64,000 nucleotides of DNA from assembly GCF_900458435.1 (NCBI RefSeq), contig NZ_UHCT01000001.1, forward strand, positions 558,001-622,000. Reading direction: 5' to 3'. Of the stretch, positions 8,482-16,579 are shown in pieces. Origin of the DNA: Staphylococcus carnosus (GTDB taxonomy: Bacteria > Bacillota > Bacilli > Staphylococcales > Staphylococcaceae). The notes under the pieces are model-generated. The model was not told the origin of the DNA and did not search any database. It saw only the letters and a list, made by a program, of their open reading frames with translations. Position 1 is the first letter of the stretch; every line of letters starts with the position of its first letter. The position numbers and the translations under genes were made by a program.

Positions 8482-9498
8482 ATGAAAAAATCACAACCTA
8501 CATTGCATGATATTGCGAGAATTTCAGGATTGTCGATTGCGACAGTAAACAAAGTATTAGAGGATAAACGTCATGTAGCGAGTGATAGTACGAGGGATAA
8601 AGTCGTTGAAGCATTAGAAATGCTTGGTTATGAACCAAGCCGATACATTCAGTCTTTAAGAGGAGAACAAACAAAAACGATTGCTTTTATTATCCCAAGA
8701 CATGATGCGTATTATGCTTCGATTATAGATGCGATTGAACATCAAAAAGGCTCAGAATCTATTCGTATTATCGCTATGGCATCTAATGAAAAACCAGAGC
8801 GTCAAGACGAACTGATTGATTGGTTTGTTTCACAACAAGTAGATGGCATTATTGTATCTCCGGTTTCTGCACAAATGCGCATTGCACAAAGATGGCGAGA
8901 TATTCCTATGCTGATTATCGATAATCATATTGAAGATGAATCACTGCCGTATGTTGGATTGAATCATGAAGATTCTGCTTATAAAGCTGCAGAACATTTA
9001 TTGAAACAGCAACATGAAATCATCGGATTATTGCTAGGTAATCCTGAATCAAGTACTGCTGCAGATAGCAGAATGGGATATAAAGCTGCATTAGAAGATT
9101 TTAACTTAAATATGGATGAACGGTTAATCACATATCAATATAGCGATTTGAGTATGAATGCTACTGAAAAATATGGGACGGAAGCGGTAGAACAATTATT
9201 GAGTTCTATAAGAAAACCTTCTGCTATTATCGTGGCAAATCATGCTTTATTAATAGGTGTATTGCATGGATTGAATAATAATGGAGTGAAAGTACCGGAG
9301 GACATAGCTGTTGTCACTTTAGAAGAAAATAATTGGAATACAGCAAACCAACCTCAACTTACTGCAGTAGGTATTGCTTCAAAAGACATCGGTGCTTCAA
9401 TATTTAAGCAATTACAACGCTTTTTTAACGGTGAAGATAAAGAAATTCAATCAAATTGGCTTCCATCTCATTTAATTATCCGAGATTCCAGCCAATAA
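8482..9498 (+). CDS. LacI/GalR-family transcriptional regulator
   Basis: A 338-residue repressor-type protein. The N-terminal helix-turn-helix (TLHDIARISGLSIATVNKVL, about residues 6-25) and the hinge helix region (EALEMLGYEPSRYIQSLRG) are typical of LacI. The remainder is a periplasmic-binding-protein-like effector domain. The ligand is probably a sugar, but no transport or catabolic genes adjoin it, so the regulon is unknown. GTGAGGA precedes the ATG. A terminator directly follows, so it is transcribed alone or with the upstream hydrolase 70 bases away. Confidence 0.85.
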   Translation: MKKSQPTLHDIARISGLSIATVNKVLEDKRHVASDSTRDKVVEALEMLGYEPSRYIQSLRGEQTKTIAFIIPRHDAYYASIIDAIEHQKGSESIRIIAMASNEKPERQDELIDWFVSQQVDGIIVSPVSAQMRIAQRWRDIPMLIIDNHIEDESLPYVGLNHEDSAYKAAEHLLKQQHEIIGLLLGNPESSTAADSRMGYKAALEDFNLNMDERLITYQYSDLSMNATEKYGTEAVEQLLSSIRKPSAIIVANHALLIGVLHGLNNNGVKVPEDIAVVTLEENNWNTANQPQLTAVGIASKDIGASIFKQLQRFFNGEDKEIQSNWLPSHLIIRDSSQ

Positions 9499-9515
9499 TT
9501 AGTCAAAATAATAAA

Positions 9516-9560
9516 AACCAAACGTTTGATGAAAGGGAAGTTGAACGTTTGGTTCTTTTT
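9516..9560 (+). terminator. Terminator after LacI-type regulator
   Basis: Perfect 11-bp arms AACCAAACGTT (9516-9526) and AACGTTTGGTT (9544-9554), then CTTTTT. The ACGT core of each arm also resembles LacI-family half-sites, but the position fits a terminator. Confidence 0.8.
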
Positions 9561-9629
9561 AATGTTGGGCTTTTTAGATACATAGGGTTTTAAAGCATTG
9601 CGCATTCGTAAAACATTTTTAATTTTAGG

Positions 9630-10187
9630 TTATTTTTGGGACGCTAGTCTGCGTGATTTAAATAAAACGATTGTTGATATTACAATACCGATAATAATGG
9701 CTATGACAGCACCTTGTTCTGGATGGTCAACGTGTCCTGCTTCTGGCAAGTCAGCGTGTGATGACGTTTGGTTTTCAGATTTTGTGCTGTCATCTTTCCC
9801 TGTTTGACTTTCATGAGCTGCTGTTGATTGTGGTGTCTCTTCTTTTTGAGTTGATTGTTGACTGTTGTTTGACTGATCAACATTTGTTGCATTGCTTCTT
9901 TTTGTATTCGTATCGGCTCCTGCATCAGTGTTTGCAGTTCGTGTGCTATCAGATTGACGGGGTTGATCTGTAGCAGCATCAGCCACGTGAGTTGTATTTG
10001 TTGAGATTTTATTTTCAACTTTTTCTTGAGATGCATCAGAAGCGTAGTGCTCAATAAACTGTTGGTTTGAGACATCATTACTTTCGGCAGCATTCATCAC
10101 TCCAGGCGTATTAGTAAATAATAAACCGCTTAATGCGATTGTAGAAATATGAAGTAAGCTTCTTTTTTTACTTAACTTCATTTTCAT
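9630..10187 (-). CDS. Small LPXTG-type (LPEAG) cell-wall-anchored surface protein
   Basis: A 185-residue secreted protein. Residues 1-33 form a signal peptide with a basic start and hydrophobic core ending near NAA. Residues 34-146 are a low-complexity, Asn/Gln/Ser/Thr/Asp-rich stalk with no recognisable domain. LPEAG at 147-151, a hydrophobic segment and a final basic KSRRLASQK complete a sortase-A sorting signal. The protein is thus probably linked to peptidoglycan. The first ATG follows AGGAGTG at a normal distance. No function can be assigned; it is too short to carry a standard adhesin domain. A second reading frame of 130 codons on the same strand (9701-10093) lacks a start signal and looks fortuitous. 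Confidence 0.75.
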   Translation of the reverse strand: MKMKLSKKRSLLHISTIALSGLLFTNTPGVMNAAESNDVSNQQFIEHYASDASQEKVENKISTNTTHVADAATDQPRQSDSTRTANTDAGADTNTKRSNATNVDQSNNSQQSTQKEETPQSTAAHESQTGKDDSTKSENQTSSHADLPEAGHVDHPEQGAVIAIIIGIVISTIVLFKSRRLASQK

Positions 10188-10946
10188 AGAACAACACTCC
10201 TATTCAAAAATGAAAGTGTCTAGTCATCCATTGTTGTTTTGTCGGTATTGCTTAGTGATGTGGATGATACAGACGGCAATATATTAACCTATGAAGATAT
10301 TGAATGTACTGGAACTAACTTTTAAATGGGAATATGGTTTGTTATTTACACAGGTTAGAGCAGGATATATTTCGTTCCTAGCACAATTATGTTTTTCAAT
10401 CTCTTCATTACTTAGCATTACACAGCAATGTTAAGCAGTGTTTAAGCTGAGTTTAAAAAATAAAAAAGTTCGTAAATTTCAGTATATTAGAACATTTTAA
10501 ATAGCCATATAAGAGAAAAGCCTATAATGGCAAGGGATTTACTAGGTTTTCCCAACAAAGAACGCAAATTAGTTGGTTTAAACTTAATTTCGAAAGTGTT
10601 ATAGTAATCAACGGAAAATAAATTGTTGGTAATTTAATGTAAAAAGTCTAAAGGGAGTCTTTGACATTAATTTGGGTTATATCATGTTTATTTTTATAGA
10701 ATAATGGTATTCGGAAACTATGGCATATTTGTAAACTAATTGTGACAAATTTATTGCCAAATAGGCTAAATTTATAAAATAAATTTAAAATAAAAAAGCA
10801 AATTTACACGTAATAAAAAGATTGTGAATTTATTCGCAAATTGCCAATTAATATTTTCGGAATGCTATTGAAAACGCTTTACTAATGGTTGTATTATGTC
10901 GGTGGTAGGAAAATTAAATATATAAAAGGAAAAGAGGTCATTTGAC
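10188..10946. other. 759-base intergenic stretch
   Basis: AT-rich, with no open reading frame of note on either strand. The left end must hold the surface protein promoter and the right end holds the promoter/cre of the PfoR-sda operon (10868-10897). A weak inverted repeat lies at about 10415-10437 (CTTAGCATT / AATGTTAAG). No conserved RNA fold was recognised. It is longer than any other gap in the window. Confidence 0.6.
10868..10897 (+). promoter_or_regulatory. Promoter of the PfoR-sda operon with overlapping cre-like site
   Basis: A -35 TTGAAA at 10868-10873, an 18-base spacer and a -10 TATTAT at 10892-10897. TGAAAACGCTTTAC at 10869-10882 matches the CcpA cre consensus TGNNANCGNTNNCA except at the last two bases, so catabolite repression of serine degradation is likely. 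Confidence 0.6.
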
Positions 10947-11987
10947 ATGGATATTATCTTGGGAGCAGGGACTTTATTACTTGTCCTCATTGCAATGTCT
11001 TTATTTTTAAAATTCGCTCCTTATGGTAAGAAAGGATTGCAAGCGCTTTCGGGTGCAGCTTGTGCGACATTCTTGCCTTAAGCATTTTTAAGTTATGCAA
11101 TTGGTGGGGTATTCCACATTGAATTCTTCCAAAAGATTGGTGACTTGGCGGGGAGCCTAAGCGGTATTGCTGTAGGTATTTTAACTTGCTTAAACATGGG
11201 TGTTTCACCAGTCTTTGCAGTAATTGTGGGTCTCGTGCTACATGATTCTAAATTATTGCCAGCTTTCATTGCGGCATATCTTGTAGCTTATGTTATTAAA
11301 TTTATCGAGAAAAAAGTTCCAGAAGGGCTAGACTTGATCGTGGTAATCTTGGTAGCTCCAGCATTAACTTTCGGTATTGCAGGACTAATTTCTCCAGCAG
11401 TTATGGGTGTCTTAAAACAAATCGGTGGTGCGATTACAGCAGTTGGAGACAATAACCCATACGCTTTAGCAGTTATTTTAGGATTGATCATTCCAGTGGT
11501 AGGTATGACTCCTTTAAGTTCAATGGTACTAACAAGCTTATTAGGTTTAACTGGAGTTCCGATGGCAATTGGTGCATTAACTTGTACAGGTGCTTCATTC
11601 GCAAACTTCATGTTATTCAGAGGCTTGAAAATCGGCAATCTTGGTAAAGCGTTTGCCATTGCAATTGAACCACTTACTCAAATTGACACTATCGCCCAAT
11701 ATCCAATACAACTTTATGGTGCAAATGCGATTATAGGCGTATTCAACGCTATTATTGTTACTGCAATTGGTTTAGTAATCAACGTAACGGGTATGGCTAC
11801 ACCAATAGCTGGTGCAGTAGTATTATTCGGTTTCAACAAACCAGTTCCTAGTATTATCGGTATCGCAGCTGTAGCGATCACAAGTATTATACTTGGTTGG
11901 ATTTTGGCTAAATTAATCAATAAAATCAATTTCAATAAACTTAGTGAAAAATTACCAGGCCGTAAAACAACAACTCAAGCAAACTAA
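10947..11987 (+). pseudogene. PfoR-like / PTS EIIC-type membrane permease, broken by one in-frame stop
   Basis: Read through, 346 codons encode a polytopic membrane protein of the PTS_EIIC_2 type (the family annotated as PfoR regulator in clostridia and staphylococci). The ATG at 10947 follows AAAGAGG. Codon 45 at 11079-11081 is TAA, between TTCTTGCCT and GCATTTTTAAGT; the frame then stays open without any shift to 11987. A CAA (Gln) to TAA change would explain it. The only downstream start for the large remainder is a TTG near 11145 with no ribosome binding site. The reading frame after the stop is otherwise undamaged and keeps normal codon use, so the event looks recent. It is the first gene of the serine dehydratase operon and probably encoded a serine-related transporter (inference). 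Confidence 0.85.
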
Positions 11988-12034
11988 TTAATAAATCGTT
12001 TCTTAACAAAAAGATAAGGAGATGACTTTACGCT

Positions 12035-12712
12035 ATGGCAAGAAAAAAGGATTTCCAGAGCGCTTTTGATATCATCGGACCTGTAATGATGGGACCTTCA
12101 AGTTCACATACAGCAGGTGCAGTTAAAATTGGGAATGCTGGAAGAACAGTACTGCAAGGTACACCAGAAAATATTGAAGTTCATTACTATGAATCTTTCG
12201 CAAAAACACATTTAGGTCACGGCACTGATGTAGCTATTATTGGTGGCATGTTAGGTTATAGTACGTTTGATGAACGTATTAAACATTCAATTGAAATTGC
12301 GAAAAATGAAGGTATTAAAATTAAATTCATTGAAGAATCAGGTAAAAGTTTAGGAGAACATCCAAACTGTGCATTAATTAAAGCAGACAGCGGTGATCGT
12401 CATATTGAAGTGAATGGTATTTCAATTGGCGGCGGAACAATTAAAATTAAAAGCATTAATGTAAATGGTCAATGTATCTTAATGAATCATGGTTTACCAA
12501 TCTTAGAAGTAGATGGTCCAACAGACAATGCTACAATCAACCATTTAATTAATGATTTGATTGAAAACGGAGTAGATATCAACGAAGAAATTAAAACAAT
12601 CAATCAAGAAGGTTGCTTAATTGCAATGCACTTAAACAAAGCACTTTCAGAAGATACGTTAGATAAAATGAAAGAGAAATATAGCGACTTAAACTTTGCA
12701 TATATTAAATAA
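12035..12712 (+). CDS. sdaAB: L-serine dehydratase, iron-sulfur-dependent, beta subunit
   Basis: A 225-residue beta subunit of the two-chain bacterial L-serine dehydratase, which deaminates serine to pyruvate and ammonia. The signature GPSSSHTAGAVKIGNAGR lies at about residues 21-38, and the C-terminal 75 residues form an ACT-like domain. AAGGAG at 12016 supports the ATG. It lies 47 bases after the broken permease gene and 13 bases before sdaAA, so all three should share a transcript. With the nonsense codon upstream, polarity could reduce its expression. Confidence 0.93.
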   Translation: MARKKDFQSAFDIIGPVMMGPSSSHTAGAVKIGNAGRTVLQGTPENIEVHYYESFAKTHLGHGTDVAIIGGMLGYSTFDERIKHSIEIAKNEGIKIKFIEESGKSLGEHPNCALIKADSGDRHIEVNGISIGGGTIKIKSINVNGQCILMNHGLPILEVDGPTDNATINHLINDLIENGVDINEEIKTINQEGCLIAMHLNKALSEDTLDKMKEKYSDLNFAYIK

Positions 12713-12725
12713 AGAGGTGTAATGT

Positions 12726-13616
12726 ATGTTTGATACTATTAAAGAAATCATTGATTACTCGAACGAACATGATATGAGTTTCGCAGAAATTATGATTCAA
12801 GATGAGATGGAACGTAGCGGACAATCGAGAGAAGAAGTTTGTGAACAAATGAAACAAAACTTAGAAGTAATGCGCGACGCAGTTAAAAAAGGGACAACCG
12901 GCGAAGGCGTTAAAAGTGTAACAGGGTATACTGGTCAAGATGCAATTAAAATTAAAAACTATAATGATAACAATCATTCACTTTCAGGTAATGAAATGAT
13001 GCAAGCGGTTATGGGCGCAGTTGCAACTAACGAAGTGAATGCAGCAATGGGTATCATTTGCGCAACGCCTACAGCTGGTTCTTCAGGTACAATCCCAGGA
13101 ACATTGTTTAAATTAGAAGCAACTCATGGACTTACAGAAGATCAAATGATTGACTTCTTATTCTCAGCATCAATTTGCGGCCGTGTTGTTGCAAATAATG
13201 CAAGTGTTGCAGGTGCAACAGGTGGTTGCCAAGCTGAAGTTGGTTCAGCATCAGCTATCGCAGCAGCATCAGCTGTTCAAGTTTTCGGAGGCTCACCAGA
13301 AGCTTCAGGTCATGCATTAGCAATTTCATTAAGTAACTTGCTTGGTCTTGTATGCGACCCAGTGGCTGGCTTAGTTGAAATTCCATGTGTAATGCGTAAT
13401 GCAATCGGTTCAGGAAATGCTTTAATTTCTGCTGACTTAGCATTAGTAGGTGTTGAAAGCAGAATTCCAGTTGATGAAGTTATCGAAGCAATGGGCAAAA
13501 TTGGTCGTAACTTACCAGCTGAATTACGTGAAACTGGACTTGGCGGTTTAGCAGGAACTCCAACAGGTGAAGCAATCAAACGTAAAATCTTTGGAGACTC
13601 AGAAGTTAAGTCATAA
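12726..13616 (+). CDS. sdaAA: L-serine dehydratase, iron-sulfur-dependent, alpha subunit
   Basis: A 296-residue alpha subunit, which carries the oxygen-sensitive [4Fe-4S] cluster and the active site. Conserved Cys-containing motifs are present: IICATPTAGSSGTIPG, VAGATGGCQAEVGSASA and LVCDPVAGLVEIPCVMRNA. AGAGGTG precedes the ATG at 12726. It pairs with the beta subunit directly upstream. Both subunits are full length, so serine catabolism should be intact even though the leading permease gene is broken. A strong terminator follows at 13651. Confidence 0.94.
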   Translation: MFDTIKEIIDYSNEHDMSFAEIMIQDEMERSGQSREEVCEQMKQNLEVMRDAVKKGTTGEGVKSVTGYTGQDAIKIKNYNDNNHSLSGNEMMQAVMGAVATNEVNAAMGIICATPTAGSSGTIPGTLFKLEATHGLTEDQMIDFLFSASICGRVVANNASVAGATGGCQAEVGSASAIAAASAVQVFGGSPEASGHALAISLSNLLGLVCDPVAGLVEIPCVMRNAIGSGNALISADLALVGVESRIPVDEVIEAMGKIGRNLPAELRETGLGGLAGTPTGEAIKRKIFGDSEVKS

Positions 13617-13650
13617 AATAATCTTTAATTAAATAAAGAATTAATCTTTA

Positions 13651-13682
13651 AACACACAGTTATATGACTGTGTGTTTTTTTC
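13651..13682 (+). terminator. Terminator of the serine dehydratase operon
   Basis: Perfect 10-bp stem AACACACAGT (13651-13660) / ACTGTGTGTT (13666-13675), followed by T7. Confidence 0.9.
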
Positions 13683-13792
13683 GTTTTCAGAAGAAGAAAA
13701 TAGAAAGAATTTAGAAATATGCAAATTGTGTGAAAATTATATTGAAAATTGTGACAATTATGGGTAAACTAGTCAAAAGGGGTTGATGGGAT

Positions 13793-13969
13793 ATGGTACT
13801 TAGATTAGTTTTAATTTTAATCGCTTTTGTAGCCAATACTACGCTTACTTACTATTTAATAGATTTTGGGGAAGTATTACAAAACTTTTTAAAATCAATG
13901 TCAATCAGTATGATACTCGTCTTTATTTTCTATTATGCAAAGTTAGTAATTGAAACAAAAAGGGAATAA
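13793..13969 (+). CDS. 58-residue hydrophobic membrane peptide of unknown function
   Basis: A small reading frame of 58 codons with two hydrophobic segments (about residues 2-20 and 36-51) and a charged C-terminus ending ETKRE. AAGGGG at 13778-13783 lies about 9 bases before the ATG, and a hairpin terminator follows the stop, so it looks like a complete small transcription unit. I do not recognise the family. Two membrane spans joined by a short polar loop suggest an integral membrane peptide; toxin, transporter accessory and unknown structural roles are all open. Confidence 0.6.
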   Translation: MVLRLVLILIAFVANTTLTYYLIDFGEVLQNFLKSMSISMILVFIFYYAKLVIETKRE

Positions 13970-13986
13970 CTGAATATAAATTTAAA

Positions 13987-14020
13987 TGAGATAGCTTGGG
14001 GAAGCAATCTCATTTTATTT
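13987..14020 (+). terminator. Terminator after the small membrane peptide gene
   Basis: Arms TGAGATAGCTT and AAGCAATCTCA pair with one mismatch around a GGGG loop (13987-14012), followed by TTTTATTTT. Confidence 0.75.
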
Positions 14021-14045
14021 TGCCAAAAGAAAGGATGAATTTGAT

Positions 14046-14579
14046 ATGTCTACTTTAGTAATTATTGCACATCCTGGAATTCAATCAGCAAATGTTAATG
14101 AATCGTGGAAAAAAACAATTGAAAATCGTTTTGAACTTGTGACGACTCATGATTTATATACGTTATATCCTGATGGGAAAATTGATGTTGAAAAAGAACA
14201 AAAACTTGTAGAACAACATGACCATATTGTGTTTCAATACCCAATGTATTGGATGAATTATCCACCATTATTGCAAAAATGGTTTGATGAAGTTTATACA
14301 AATGGTTGGGCCTTTAAAGGCGGAAGTGCATTGAAAGACAAATATTTCGGCTTAGCGATCTCATGCGGACAGCCAGAAAATCATTATTCTCATTCCGGTC
14401 CCATCGGTTATACGATAGATGAAGTTGTAACGCCATTAAAGGCTGTCATTAATTTAGTTGGAGGTCGTTACTTTGGCTTACATGCAATGTATGATACTGA
14501 TAATATCGGCAACTTTGCTGATATTGCAGAAAATGCAGACCAATATATCGCCTTTTTAGAAAAACTTGAAAGACAGTAA
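14046..14579 (+). CDS. Flavodoxin-fold NAD(P)H quinone oxidoreductase (KefF/YwrO-like)
   Basis: A 177-residue flavodoxin_2 family protein, predicted to bind FMN or FAD and reduce quinones with NAD(P)H. The N-terminal LVIIAHPGIQSANVNESW is the phosphate-binding loop. DHIVFQYPMYWMNYPPLLQKWFDEVYTNGWAF is the highly conserved flavin/quinone-site stretch. AAAGGATG upstream supports the ATG. The next gene encodes a nitroreductase, so a local theme of flavin-dependent detoxification is plausible, though the 89-base gap suggests separate transcription. Confidence 0.85.
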   Translation: MSTLVIIAHPGIQSANVNESWKKTIENRFELVTTHDLYTLYPDGKIDVEKEQKLVEQHDHIVFQYPMYWMNYPPLLQKWFDEVYTNGWAFKGGSALKDKYFGLAISCGQPENHYSHSGPIGYTIDEVVTPLKAVINLVGGRYFGLHAMYDTDNIGNFADIAENADQYIAFLEKLERQ

Positions 14580-14668
14580 AGTTATAATGATGAGAATGAA
14601 CCGCTTCTTTTTCAACTGTAACCTACGTATTCTATACTAATGTTATCAATTAAATTAGGAGAGATTTC

Positions 14669-15340
14669 ATGGAAAACAAAGAAATGCGCCAAGTCATCAT
14701 TGATGCATTTAATTTCAGACATGCAACAAAACGATTCAACCCTGATAAGAAAGTAAGCGATGCTGACTTTCAAACAATATTAGAAGCAGGCAGACTATCA
14801 CCAAGTTCAATTGGTTCAGAGCCATGGCGTTTTGTCGTTGTACAAAATGAAGAAATGCGAGAAAAATTAAAAGAAGTTGCACCAGGTGCTCAAGGCCAAT
14901 TAGAAACAGCAAGCTATTTTGTTATTATTTTGGCACGTAAAAATCTCAAAGCAGATTCTGAACACTTTAGACATATGTTAAAAGACATTCAAAAAGTACC
15001 TGAAGAAAAAATAGAAGGTATGGTCAAAGGATTTACATCATTCCAAAATGATAACTTGAACCTATATGAAAGCGACCGTTCATTGTGGGACTGGGCAAGT
15101 AAACAAACTTACATTGCACTCGGCAATATGATGACAGCAGCGGCATTATTAGGTGTTGACTCTTGTCCGATGGAAGGTCTTAAAATGAAAGAAATGACAA
15201 AACTACTTAATGATGAAGGTATTATGAATTCAGATTATTTCTTACCTTCAGTCATGGTTGCATTTGGTTATCGTGCAGAGGATCCAAAACGTGCAAAAAC
15301 ACGTCAATCACAAGAAGATGTAGTCGAATGGATTATGTAA
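14669..15340 (+). CDS. Nitroreductase-family NAD(P)H flavin oxidoreductase
   Basis: A 223-residue FMN-dependent oxidoreductase of the NfsB/FRP nitroreductase family. FRHATKRFNPDKKVS near the N-terminus and LEAGRLSPSSIGSEPWRFVVVQ are the FMN-phosphate-binding motifs; ALGNMMTAAALLGVDSCPMEG is the conserved middle helix. The enzymes reduce nitroaromatics, quinones or flavins with NAD(P)H in the cytosol. Full length. TTAGGAGAG precedes the ATG at 14669. A terminator follows at 15367. Confidence 0.88.
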   Translation: MENKEMRQVIIDAFNFRHATKRFNPDKKVSDADFQTILEAGRLSPSSIGSEPWRFVVVQNEEMREKLKEVAPGAQGQLETASYFVIILARKNLKADSEHFRHMLKDIQKVPEEKIEGMVKGFTSFQNDNLNLYESDRSLWDWASKQTYIALGNMMTAAALLGVDSCPMEGLKMKEMTKLLNDEGIMNSDYFLPSVMVAFGYRAEDPKRAKTRQSQEDVVEWIM

Positions 15341-15366
15341 TTTCTTAATTTAAATTGTTTCAATAG

Positions 15367-15411
15367 AGGCTCTTATAGCAAATACAGCTATTTAAGAGCT
15401 TCTTTTTTTAC
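15367..15411 (+). terminator. Terminator after nitroreductase gene
   Basis: AGGCTCTTATAGC and GCTATTTAAGAGCTTCT form an imperfect stem with a one-base bulge, ending in a run of T (TTCTTTTTTT). Confidence 0.75.
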
Positions 15412-15532
15412 GATAAAATTATCTGAATTTTGTGTTTCTTGTAATTGGATGAATGCTATAATTAAGTTCATAACCTTTATTCAAAAAAATAGAATGAAAA
15501 GTGAGGGAATACATAACAAGGGAGTGTTTTAA

Positions 15533-16528
15533 ATGGTGAAAATTAAAATGTTTGATGTGGAAAATTATGAAGAACAATATATTAAAGATTGGGTAAAAGA
15601 ACATCAAATAGAAGTAGATTTTGAACATGGTCCATTAACAAAAGAAAAAGCAACGCAATTAAAGGATTATGACGGAGTTTCATTAAGCCATAATGGTCCG
15701 TTTGATTCTGATTTATATGAAGTATTGGCTTCGCATGGGATAAAACAGATTGCTCAACGCAGTGCAGGTTTTGATATGTATGATTTGGAAAAAGCGCGCG
15801 AATGGGGTATTACAATTACAACAGTGCCAAGCTATTCACCAAGCTCGATAGCTGAATATGCAGTGATGGGTACGCTGTATTTTGCAAGACAAGTACCATT
15901 AATACGACAACGGGTGCACCAGCATGATTTCAGATGGAAAGGCGATATCATGTCGCGTACGGTCAAAGACTTAACTGTTGCAGTAATCGGTATTGGAAGA
16001 ATCGGCAGTATTTCAGCACGCTTATTTCATAGCTTCGGATGCAAAGTAGTGGGATATGATCCTATACGACGCCCTGAAATGGAAGATATTGTAGAGTATA
16101 AAGAAAGTCTCTTAGAAGCAATTACAGAAGCAGACATTGTGGCACTGCATATACCTGGCAATAAAGAAACGTATCATCTGTTTGACGAAGAAGTTTTTCG
16201 CCATTTCAAAACTGAAACTATCTTTGTAAATGCTGCACGTGGTATGGTGGTGGATACTAAAGCGTTCTTGAAAGCTTTAAATAGTGATAAAATTATAGGT
16301 GCTGTAATAGATACGTATGAGAATGAAGCAGAATATTATCGAAGAGATCATTCTGGAAAAGAGATTAAAGACGATATTTTACTGCATTTAATTGAACGAG
16401 ATGATGTATTAGTGTCTCCGCATATTGCATTCTTTACTGGAGAAGCAGTTAAGAATTTAACAGAAGGCGGACTTAATAGTACTTTAGAAGTTTTAACAAC
16501 AGGCGATTCAGAATTTCGTATTAATTAA
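15533..16528 (+). CDS. ddh: D-lactate dehydrogenase
   Basis: A 331-residue D-isomer-specific 2-hydroxyacid dehydrogenase, the size and sequence type of staphylococcal Ddh. It reduces pyruvate to D-lactate with NADH during fermentation. The NAD-binding Rossmann motif GIGRIGSISARLF lies around residues 153-165. The catalytic set is present: an Arg within NAARGMVV, a Glu within IDTYENEAEYY and a His within LVSPHIAFFT. GGGAGTG precedes the ATG. A TATAAT at about 15457-15462 is a likely -10 element. It forms its own unit, with the ABC exporter genes starting 51 bases downstream. Confidence 0.93.
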   Translation: MVKIKMFDVENYEEQYIKDWVKEHQIEVDFEHGPLTKEKATQLKDYDGVSLSHNGPFDSDLYEVLASHGIKQIAQRSAGFDMYDLEKAREWGITITTVPSYSPSSIAEYAVMGTLYFARQVPLIRQRVHQHDFRWKGDIMSRTVKDLTVAVIGIGRIGSISARLFHSFGCKVVGYDPIRRPEMEDIVEYKESLLEAITEADIVALHIPGNKETYHLFDEEVFRHFKTETIFVNAARGMVVDTKAFLKALNSDKIIGAVIDTYENEAEYYRRDHSGKEIKDDILLHLIERDDVLVSPHIAFFTGEAVKNLTEGGLNSTLEVLTTGDSEFRIN

Positions 16529-16579
16529 GGCATTCTTTTAAACGTTGAACCAAATTGAAATAAAGGGGGAACGTTCAAC

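Noticed and set aside
9701..10093. A 130-codon frame overlapping the LPEAG surface protein gene on the same strand
   Set aside because: It arises from the low-complexity CAA/ACA-rich stalk; no ribosome site, and its product is meaningless Gln/Met/Leu repeats.
11145..11987. The downstream part of the PfoR-like gene as an independent 280-residue protein
   Set aside because: Its only start is a TTG without a ribosome site, and the missing N-terminal membrane segments lie in frame just upstream; a broken gene explains it better.
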